DNA from: Centrapalus pauciflorus
Taxonomy: Eukaryota > Streptophyta > Magnoliopsida > Asterales > Asteraceae
Length of the DNA: 64,000 nucleotides
Reading direction: 5' to 3'
Assembly (NCBI GenBank): GCA_020465985.1
Contig: JAANYP010004247.1
Coordinates: forward strand, 17,951-81,950
Position numbers and translations under genes: made by a program. Positions 55,543 through 64,000 of this stretch are shown one piece after another (position 1 is the stretch's first letter; each line of letters opens with the position of its first letter). A model generated the notes under the pieces. That model made no database searches. It was given only the letters and a program-made list of their open reading frames with translations, and was not told the DNA's origin.

Positions 55543-57575
55543 TGTAACATCCACGGATTTAATTTGATGTATTTTGGTTAATTAAGAGGAAAACTTATAT
55601 ATATATTTAAGTTGAATTTGGGAGGATATTATGTATTTGGATATTAAGCAAAGTTTGTTGCTATTTTTAAGAAAATTGAACTCAGAATCAATTTTGTGGA
55701 GTATTATGAATTTAAAAGTTATTTATGATAAATCTAAGATTAAATCAGTATTTTATGGAACCGGTTAAGTCGAGTGATGAAATGTGCAAAATGACGAAAG
55801 TGGTATATAAAGGGCAATAGGCTTCATTTTTTAGTTTACACTATCTCACTACTTTATCTCTCTAGAAATTCTCTCTCTACATCTCTCTAAGATATATCAC
55901 AAACCGACCGTCGGATTTTCGAGAATTATACGTCATCGGAAAGGTATCGAGGAGTACAACAACAATATACAAACGGATTTCAGAGTTCGTGTGAATTGAG
56001 GTAAGAATCGAACCTTTTAACTTTATAGTTTCGGTTTTGAAGTTAACTAGAATTCGAATCTGTCATTTTATGCAAATTTAAGCTTGTTTTGCTTGAAATG
56101 TTGCTGGAATATGATAATATATGCATAGTAGAATCGAATCTAGGTATTATACATGATATATTAGTGATTTTTGCCTTAGAAATGAAGGATTTAAGTTGAA
56201 ATGATGAACAGACTCGAATGGGTCAAGAACAGAGTCGAAATGCTAGAACAAACTCGAGTTTGGTGCTAGATTCGAAGGTGTACCATTAGATTCTAAGGGG
56301 AGGGCTTCGAATCTAGGCATAGACTCGAAGTGAGGTTCGAATCTACCCTAGATTCGAAGGGTAGTTCGAATCTAATGCTAAGGGTTCGAATCTAATGCTA
56401 AGGGTTCGAATCTGATGCATGGTTTCGAATCTAACCATTAAATTCGAGTTTAATGCTTAAAATTTAGAATACTACTCCCTAGACTCGTGTATTTTGAATG
56501 AAACTTATAAACAACACATAAAATGGCAAGAATTATTCAAAGGACAAGTTATGAACTTGAAATGGGTTTCAAACTTAGTTATGGTTTAAATTTGGATGTA
56601 GACCCGAAATGGGGGAAAACGTTGCAAAACTTACGAGACTTGATTTTTATGAGTTAAACGGATAATGATATGAGGAATTTGTTGTAATTGATATAACAGG
56701 TCCCTTGTGGTGTTGTTTAACCCACAGTGGGGTACTTGGTGGAATCCGGTTGAAAGCCCGAAGAGAAATAATATCGGTTAAAGATAATACGCACCCACTG
56801 TGAGTACAGTAGATTTCGCATGTTTATATTTGTTTTATGTAAGCTTTGCCTGCTGAGACCTGTTGTTTCATTGATTGTTTGGAATTCTACTAACTTGCGT
56901 AGATTTAGATGCACATTCTTACTTGTTGCATGTCCTTTCGGTTGTTGTGCATCTAGTGATGGACCGGTGGGTCGCATCGATTACTCTGATGTTACTGTGC
57001 TATATGACCTGGAGCTGATCCCTCCTAGGCCTGGTAGGCAGTATGTCATCCCCGATCGTACGTTTGTCTCAGATGGTATGTTTAAATGCCGAGCTGTGAG
57101 CTCGAAGGGGCTGCGGCTCTGGTCCGTACTTGGTGTACGAAGAGAGTATACGACGTTTGTCGTCGGGATTACTCTTGGGCTTCATAAAAATTTATAAAAT
57201 GCGCAATCTATGTATTCACTAAGCATTCGCTTACGTTTTAGTTGTTGTATTTTTTTACAGGCAAAGGAAAATCTACTGCTGGACCTTCTAGTTAGGTCGT
57301 TTGGAAGATTTTGGAGATTCGGCACTATTTTATCGGTAATTTATGTTACGAGACAATGTTGTAATATTCTGGATGATTGTAATAAATGTATGGGTGTGTA
57401 GACTTAGACTTGGTACCTTATAGCACCGTAGGGTGTTTAACACTTGTTTCACTATTTCATTTATGTTTTAATGCTTCCGCACTTAATTTAGGTTATCAGA
57501 TCATTATGTTATTGTATGATGGTGATTAATCCTGGGTGTATTGTAAATGGTGGTTGTTGTGGCAAGGGTGCCACA
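55543..57575 (+). repeat. 3' LTR of the chromovirus, complete
   Basis: Starts TGTAACATCC and ends GCCACA, 2033 bp. It is preceded by GAGCGTGGTGGAGCCCATGC, an interrupted polypurine tract. The TATA box is at 55804-55811. Its 1986 bp in common with the 5' LTR are almost identical. The open frames inside both LTRs (49974-50351 and 56820-57197) are a by-product of that identity and are not called as genes. Confidence 0.92.
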
Positions 57576-57576
57576 C

Positions 57577-58255
57577 TTACACCTCATTTAATATTTATTT
57601 TTTAGGTGTTTTTCTTAATAGTGAAGCATAATCATTTTTGGATCGTTTGTTTCAACCTAAGGACACCATCATTGGAGGTCATTGATAGTTTGAAAGTAAA
57701 CGAATCATTTGAGAGGAGAATAATACATATTCCAGCTATGATTGTGAGTAAACCTTCCAATGATGAATACATAATATGAAATTCCAACATATTTTGATGG
57801 TTCTTACATTTATAAGTATCTTCTTTGTTTCACAACAAACACATTTTGTTAGGTATTTGTATGCTATAGGGCACCGACGTGCTACTGATATTAGAAACCT
57901 ACAACCGATTGATATGGATAAGTCATGGAAAAGTAATCATAGTAAAGTCGACAGTGGTGTTATTGTGACGCGGCATCTAGAGACATACATGGGACAATGG
58001 ACATGGGATTTTGGGTTAAAAGATGCTGCAAGAACACATATTGGACAGCTAGTCATGCTTCGTAAGAGATATGTTGCAAAGATTCTATTACATGAGAAGA
58101 ATTTGCATCGTCAGAAAATGAAAGAGGAGGCAGCAGAGTGGGATAGTCGTATAAAGGAAGAGAAGACAGAGATTATGAAAGAGGCTGAAAAAAATCAAGA
58201 ATGCAAGATTAGAAATTTTCCGTTGATCTTCGTGGTAGTTCAATTCAATGATTGA
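57577..58255 (+). pseudogene. Ulp1-type (C48) cysteine protease C-terminal fragment
   Basis: The clearest part is an open frame at 57776-58255. The segment RNLQPIDMDKSWKSNHSKVD followed by SGVIVTRHLETYMG matches the end of transposon-borne Ulp1/SUMO-protease-like domains, where W...DCGV..MRHME.Y holds the catalytic Cys. Here the motif reads DSGV, with Ser (AGT) in place of Cys, so it would be inactive. A basic, coiled-coil-like tail follows. The upstream His and Asp/Asn part of the triad is missing; 57660-57770 may hold a bit more of the domain in another exon. It directly follows the chromovirus LTR and was probably cut by that insertion. Confidence 0.6.
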
Positions 58256-58439
58256 TGGGTGTACGTAAAAGAAATCTTTTGTTAGTTTAGATAGTTTACT
58301 AGATAACATATTAAAATTTAATTAGTATGATTTTTCTTGTATGAAACTAGTATTGTAGTAGTAGAATGCTAAAGTATGATGAATTTGGTTGGTAAGAAAA
58401 GCAACATGTTATATGTTATTATATATTTCGTAATGCAAA

Positions 58440-58830
58440 TTCACATATCAAGAATGTTGATTCACAAAGGTTAAATTAGAGTGAAAATCAAAATTATAAA
58501 ACCAAAAAATTGTAATAATAAAACATAGTAAATTTTAAAAAATAAAATGTGTAATTAAAATAAAAAAGTATAAATTCACATCATGTTTTTGTAAGTTCAC
58601 ATATATGTCTGTTCTTAAATGTTTATTTTTTTTATAGAAACAATGTTATGTATAATAAATTTATAACAATTATATCATTTCAACAAAAAAGTTAATTTAT
58701 ATAATTTAAATCATATAGTTGTAAGTTCACATAAAGTTTCATTCAACAAAAAAGTTAATTTATAGCATATTCACATCATATGTTTGTAAGTTCACATAAA
58801 TTTCCAATAAAAAAAATGTTAATTTGAAAC
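58440..58830. repeat. TTCACAT-motif cluster in AT-rich DNA
   Basis: AATTCACATATC, GATTCACAAAGG, AATTCACATCATG, AAGTTCACATATATG, AAGTTCACATAAAG, TATTCACATCATATG and AAGTTCACATAAAT all lie here in one orientation. GTTTGTAAGTTCACATAAA is repeated with small changes. The opposite orientation (TGTGAA) dominates from 59.86 to 62.09 kb. Confidence 0.6.
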
Positions 58831-59860
58831 ATCAAAAACTATTAATAGAATAAAATTGTAGCTATGAATAACGTAAAAAAAAAGTAACAATACTAATTCA
58901 AATGAGAAACTGTAGCTATGAATAATTTGAATAAAAAGAAACAACTTGGTACTATTTCTTTTTGAGAGGACAGTTTCTGGAATCATGGAATGAACGCATA
59001 TTACAATACTTGCAAAGCCGTGGAACTCGATTGCTGTTCACAATATCTTCTGTTGTAGCTTGTGAATTATGTGGAATTCCAAGCAAGTCATCTATCCAAT
59101 CATCATTTGGGGCAACAGGATTATGATTAGGTTCATTCACATTCAGTTGCACATCATGTATTGTCTCTTTTGTTTCATCAGTCGTTGATGTGTCATTGCC
59201 AATAGCTTTTGGGCAGTTTCTAGAATCATGGGATGAAAGTTTATTACAAGTCTTACAAATGCGTGCAGGCCGCTTGTTCTTGGTAATTTCCTTCTCACGG
59301 TCACCAATCATTCGTTTAGATCTTCCGCAACCTTTGATTCTGATTGCCTGGGAAGATAGGATTGTAACAACAGAAGGTTGTGATACCCCTAGTAAATCCT
59401 CAAAAAGAATATTCCTTGTAGGATATGGATATTCTACTCCCGTAGTCAACTCAAGCATCAATTCATGAATCCTTTCTTCAGAAATAGAAAGTTTCTGAGA
59501 ATCTTTACCAACAGTTTGAAGAATGTATGCGACATAATTGTTGATATTACGTATCGACTTGCTTATTGCAACAAATGTAACTGTTTCTGGAAATGAATCT
59601 CCTCTAATCTTTGAAGGAGGAACACGTAATGCATCTTTTCTCTATCGCGTTGGCATATACTTGTCAAGTATCGAATCAACGTTGTTCAATCTCAATATAT
59701 AGAATGCATGGCGGCACAAGATTCCAAAACCTTCAAAGTGCTTACAACAACAAGAGATATCACCACTGCTTCTAGTGAACACAACCTGTTATAGAACATA
59801 TATAAAATGATGTTTATACATAGATAATAATACTACTAATAAAATCATATGAGATGTAAA

Positions 59861-60030
59861 TGTGAATTTGCAACATATCAGATGTGAATTTGTTAATGTG
59901 CATAACATAATCAGGTATAATAAAATCATGAGTTTTATTCACTGTAAGTAATAATATGAATGTGAATTTGCAACATATCAGATGTGAATTTGTAAATGTA
60001 CAGTGCAGATGCAGGTATAATAAAATCATG
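59861..60030. repeat. 70-bp direct repeat, period 100 bp
   Basis: TGTGAATTTGCAACATATCA begins at 59861 and 59961, and both copies end GGTATAATAAAATCATG at 59930 and 60030. The unit lies in a presumed intron of the FAR1-like gene. Confidence 0.85.
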
Positions 60031-60686
60031 TATTGTATCATAATGTTCATTACCTGCAATGATCTCTTTGTACGAACATTCTCTCCTATTTCTTATACAT
60101 TGCAAGTCTGTTTTCCATCATCATCTAGAAAACCGAGGGCCAAACAGGAAAAGGAAGACGCACATAATTCTTCTTGGACAATTTCAAAGATTTTCAATGT
60201 GAACATAGCAGAAAGTTGCTTTTCCATCTTCAAGCCTGTCTTTAATGGATTACTTTTCGTTCTGGAATCATAATCTAGAGTCCGTTGCATCCTTTTTTGA
60301 GAGTCCAATGCACTTTCAAACTTACTAAGGAACTCCACAAGAGTGGACCTACTGCTGCAGTATCTACTGTAGAAATTGTTGACACCTTCAGACATGGATG
60401 TTGTTTTCATCAAGCCAGACATGAGAATCTCTCTGTAAAATAAATGCAGGTATCCAGCTATGTCTATTACGGAAAATTCTCACCATCCAATCATTATTTT
60501 CAAGTTTAAACTCTTTAATCATATCATTCCATTGTTTTTCAAAATCTTCCGGCCCTATGTGTTGATTCCAAACTAAACTCGTTATACGTTGGGGAAATGC
60601 TGATTCAGCATTGCATAAGTGTGGTCCAACCTATAAAAAATGTTAGAAACAGAAATATAATATAAAACTATAAAAAAGAAGAAGGT

Positions 60687-60784
60687 GAGTATGATGTGAA
60701 TACACAGATGATTAATGTGAACACATTAAAAAAGCGAGTATAATGTGAATACACAGATGATTAATGTGAACACATTAAAAAAGC
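60687..60784. repeat. 49-bp tandem duplication
   Basis: GAGTATGATGTGAATACACA at 60687 repeats as GAGTATAATGTGAATACACA at 60736. The rest of the unit, ending in CACATTAAAAAAGC, is identical. Confidence 0.9.
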
Positions 60785-62158
60785 CGAAACTAGTGAGCGT
60801 ATGGGTAAGTCCTAATGCAACTAGTAATATTACTGAGTCTGAACATGATATCACTAATGAAATTACATTGATTGAAACCTTATCCATTATGTGCCACATG
60901 CAACATCGGTGCTTTGAATTTGGAAACACTCTTGGAACAACTTTTTTCATCGATGGATCTTCATCGGTAACAGTTAGAATTGGTTCATGATGATGTGTGC
61001 GAAGGAAAGCAGTTAGTAGCCACACTCTTCACTTTCATTTGAAAGTAGTCCAGTTCCAAAAGAAACACATTTCTTGTGATTATTCACACCAGTGAAAAGA
61101 ACAAGAACCATCTTGTACCTACAAGGAAAAAAAGTAAACATAACATTTAATTTAATAATAAATTAATAAATGCATTGCAATTGTAAGTCAACATACTTGT
61201 TTGTACTGTACGTAACATCAAATGAAAGAATACCAAAGGCAATATAGTTTGCAGTTTCGATATCATTTGCCCAAAACATCGCACACAACGTCTTTTCTTC
61301 ATCAAGTAAATAATGAAATGCGAACCCAGGTACATCCTCCATCTTTCGTGTGAATTTCTCAACAACCATTTTAACATCACTATCGCCTATAAAAGCAATC
61401 AAATCACGTTTGAAATTCTTGAATTCTGTTCGTGATGCTCCAACATTTTCATACCCACTAGAAATCTCCTTGCAAAACTTATGAGTATTCACAGGACCAA
61501 TGTTTGTATTTGATGCCTTATGTATCATGTTTTGTTGTGAGAAATTCAACTTCTGGTTCGATACCATCAAAAAGGAATCTTCAGGCGGAACTAAAACATG
61601 ATTGTGTTTCTCCACAAAAGCATACACCTCATACTTGAATTTGTTTTCTTTCATCATCTGGATTCGTAGTTCTGTCGGACAATCACTTCGATTACTTGGA
61701 ACAGTACGTTTACTCTTTATTGTATTTTCATCCAAAGTTGTGGTTCTTTTTTGGTTACTTTGAGGAAGACCTTTCTTTTTTACATACAAGCACTCTTAAA
61801 GTTATATCCCCATCATGGTTTTTCTTTTGAGTTGATCTTCGTATCTCAAATCCTGCTAATATTGCATAATGTTCATAGAATGAAATTGCCTCTTCCAAAG
61901 AATTGAATATTTGATCTTTAATGGGCTTGAAGTTATTAGGTACAGTTGGTAACCATTACTATGTACCACCTGGGGATATCTCATTACACGTTGTGTCACT
62001 TGGAACAACAACAGGTCTGTATTGGAAAATTTAACAATTTAAGACAATTGAACATAAGATGTGAACACATATAAACGAGTAGTGAATTTGCAGCATGAAA
62101 ATAGCAATGCAAACACTGTTACCATTAATTTAAAAACTAAGTTAGTAATATGCATCAT

Positions 62159-62176
62159 TGGCGCCGTTGCCGGGGA
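62159..62176 (+). promoter_or_regulatory. Primer binding site (tRNA-Asp type), second Athila copy
   Basis: TGGCGCCGTTGCCGGGGA, identical to the site at 14047. No LTR end is recognisable before it; sequence resembling the FAR1-like flank (TGTGAACACAT at about 62058) runs almost up to it. Confidence 0.85.
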
Positions 62177-62297
62177 GCGGTGTGAGCTTTAAGAAACAAC
62201 CAACGCCGGTAGTTTAGTTGATCCTTTTTAGGGGCAATCCCCTTGAAAAGTTAAATTTTGTGTCTATTTTCGTTTTTCTTTAAAGGGTGTTCGGTGT

Positions 62298-64000
62298 ATG
62301 AGTCGTCGTAATCCTAATATCGTCAGCCCATACTCCGAACCTGAGCGAGCATTCCATAGCCGTCTTCGTGACCAATCACACCCTTTAGTTGAGGGACAAT
62401 CTAGTTTATCTGATTCTACTGACCATACTGTTCCTCATCCGGTGGAGGATGGTCACGTAGACATTTGTGTCCAGTTACCTCCGATTTCTAGTCCTTCACC
62501 TTCTTCGCCGTCTTCATCTTCTGATTCTTCGTCTTCTTCTGAGCCTTCCTCTTTCACAATGGGAGACCGAAGGACAATGCTTGAACTCAACCAACCGGTC
62601 ACCGATGACTCGGAAGGTGCAATAGTTATTCCAGGGTTCGATGCCGTTAACTTTGAGCTAAAGTCGAGTCTGATCGCTTTAGTTCAGAATAACGCGCAGT
62701 TCTGCGGTCTATCCTCTGAGGATCCATATTCCCACCTGAAGAAATTCAGGAAAGCATGCGGTGGGTATAAAGCAAATCAAGTTCCGAGGGACGTAATTCG
62801 TCTGATGCTTTTTCCTTACTCTCTTTCAGGACGTGCCATGATGTGGTATGAGTCCCTTCCCTCAAACTCGATTCGTACTTGGGACGATATGGAATCAAAG
62901 TTTCTCCTCAAGTTCTGACCTCCTTCTCGGACTACTAAGCTTATGAGTGACATTCTCTCATTTAAGCAGAAACCTGATGAGTGTTTGTATGATGCATGGG
63001 AGAGATATAAGGAATCCATCATGAAATGCCCAAATCATAACATGACACTTAATCACCGTGTCAAGGTATTCTATGAGAATGTTCACCCCATGTATCACTC
63101 ACTGATCGACTCAGCTTGTAACGGGTCAGTGTATAAGAGGACACTAGAAGAGGCTTTTGACATAATCGATGACCTGGTTTTAAGCCAAATTCAGACACCT
63201 AGTGAATATTTTGGGTGGGGAGCTTCTGATTCAAAGCAAGCTGCTGCTATAGCTGCCCTCACAGCTAAGATTGAGCTCCTCACGCAGACTAGTCAGCCAC
63301 AGTCATCCCCAGTTGTTGTACACGCAGTACAACATGGATGTGAGCACTGTGGTGGACCACATTCCGGCTATGAGTGCCAAGCTAGCTTTTCTTATCCAAA
63401 TCGGAGGAGGTATATTACTCGCCAGGAGATTATGGTGGAGGCATGGCTAGATATGCCCAACCTACTCCGAATTTTTCTCGAGCTCAGAACCAACCACCTC
63501 CTGGATTCGCTCATCCTCGTCCTCAGGTGATGCAGAGACCCCAATTTAACCCTCAGCAAGGGTATAACCATGGATATCATCAGGGACAATCTTCTTATTT
63601 CTCACAATTTATATCTAATCCCAATCAGTTTCATAATACCCACTTCCCTAATCAGAATCATCAGTCTCAGCCCGTGCAACCTACAAAGTCAAACCTCGAG
63701 GAGATGATGATGAAGTTTATTGCTAATCAAGAGGCGTTGTCTAGAAATTAGCAGGCTGCTATTCAAGCCCTTGAAACACAAGTGGGACAGCTAGCACAGT
63801 CGAGGAATGTTAGGAATGCTGATGAACTTCCTAGCAACACTGAGCCCAATCCAAGAGGTAATTTGAAAGACAAGGGTCCTGCTCAAGTCAATGCCATTAC
63901 TGTACATGATGACGAGACCCCCGAGGATGTTCCTTCTTCTACTTCTTCCTCTTCTCCACCATTTAAGAAGGAACTGGAGGCTTTAATGGACGAGATGCAT
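62298..64000 (+). pseudogene. gag: Athila-type gag, decayed, runs off the window end
   Basis: Starts at Met 62298 (MSRRNPNIVSPYSEPERAFH) with a Ser-rich linker, then the gag domain (MWYESLPSNSIRTWDDMESK and SFKQKPDECLYDAWERYKES). A zinc-knuckle-like CEHCGGPHSGYEC follows at about 63340. Lesions: in-frame TGA at 62916-62918, a frameshift between about 63400 and 63440, and TAG at 63749-63751. After the TAG the frame continues (QAAIQALETQVGQLAQS) to the window end. It resembles the gag of the 14 kb element in organisation but is clearly diverged, so it is another family member and not a recent copy. Confidence 0.85.

Larger units (their letters stand above)
48741..57575 (+). mobile_element. Tekay-like chromovirus (Ty3/gypsy), young, nearly complete
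   Basis: Order: 5' LTR (truncated), primer binding site, one intact gag-pol frame, 3' LTR. The two LTRs align at a constant offset (6847-6849) with only four substitutions and five short indels by eye over about 1986 bp, so insertion was recent. The 3' LTR begins TGTAACATCC at 55543, but the 5' LTR starts only at the equivalent of position 46, with unrelated sequence to its left. Target duplication therefore cannot be checked. Confidence 0.9.
58952..62030 (-). pseudogene. FAR1-RELATED SEQUENCE / MULE transposase-like gene, broken
   Basis: Domains in order on the minus strand: FAR1 DNA-binding domain (61950-61620, IFNSLEEAISFYEHYAILAG), MULE transposase domain (FGILSFDVTYSTNKY near 61220; TVTDEDPSMKKVVPRVF near 60970; GPEDFEKQWNDMIKEF near 60550), SWIM zinc finger (HFEGFGILCRHAFYILRL near 59710), and two C-terminal zinc knuckles (CKTCNKLSSHDSRNC and CKYCNMRSFHDSRNC, 59250-58960). 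Introns are present (for example donor GTATGT after STNK and acceptor TTGTAG before YKMVLVLF). Lesions: two adjacent stops (TAG TAA) near 61955, a frameshift near 61780, another near 61020 and another near 60440. FRS proteins derive from MULE transposases, so this may be a dead element or a dead host gene. Confidence 0.75.

Noticed and set aside
1..64000. CRISPR arrays, bacterial-type operons or ribosome binding sites
   Set aside because: The DNA is plant nuclear; the regular repeats seen are microsatellites, tandem duplications and retroelement arrays, without spacer-repeat structure.

Overview
This is plant nuclear DNA: AT-rich, with introns of GT-AG type, plant housekeeping genes and many plant-type transposable elements. 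Gene content points to a eudicot. The mix of Athila-type elements with extra downstream ORFs, a Tekay-type chromovirus and FAR1/Ulp1 fragments made me think of Asteraceae, but that is an impression and the sequence does not prove it.

Host genes, all on the minus strand: (1) 0.7-3.5 kb, a complete spliced gene for small-subunit ribosomal protein eS7 with a leader intron and a telo-box/site II promoter; (2) 6.1-9.0 kb, three phase-compatible 3' exons of an unidentified gene; (3) 27.0-29.3 kb, an intronless 758-residue PPR-DYW organelle RNA editing factor resembling Arabidopsis At1g20230; (4) 31.3-35.9 kb, an eight-coding-exon Alba-type DNA/RNA-binding protein with an RGG-rich tail; (5) 39.4-44.2 kb, a four-coding-exon secretory thioredoxin-fold protein resembling At1g20225. 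Genes 3 to 5 have close relatives that are neighbours in Arabidopsis (At1g20220-At1g20230), so this looks like a conserved gene block, with the local order changed.

Retroelements: 12.7-24.4 kb is a decayed Athila-type Ty3 element (putative 5' LTR, tRNA-Asp-type primer binding site, gag, protease-RT-RNase H-integrase). It is followed by an unusual downstream segment with a GCGTC/GACGC tandem array, a possible leader intron and two tandem paralogous ORFs; no 3' LTR was found. 48.7-57.6 kb is a young Tekay-like chromovirus with an intact 1520-residue gag-pol, nearly identical LTRs and a 5' LTR lacking its first ~45 bp. 57.6-62.1 kb holds a Ulp1-protease-like fragment facing a broken FAR1/MULE transposase-like gene. 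62.16 kb to the end is the gag part of a second Athila-type copy that starts at its primer binding site.

Small elements are dense, especially inside and around the thioredoxin-fold gene: two hAT-type non-autonomous elements with 8-bp target duplications, a tRNA-derived SINE with a 12-bp duplication, a Mutator-like MITE with a 9-bp duplication, a long foldback, a Helitron with all canonical ends, and a larger inverted-repeat element sitting inside a TTA microsatellite.
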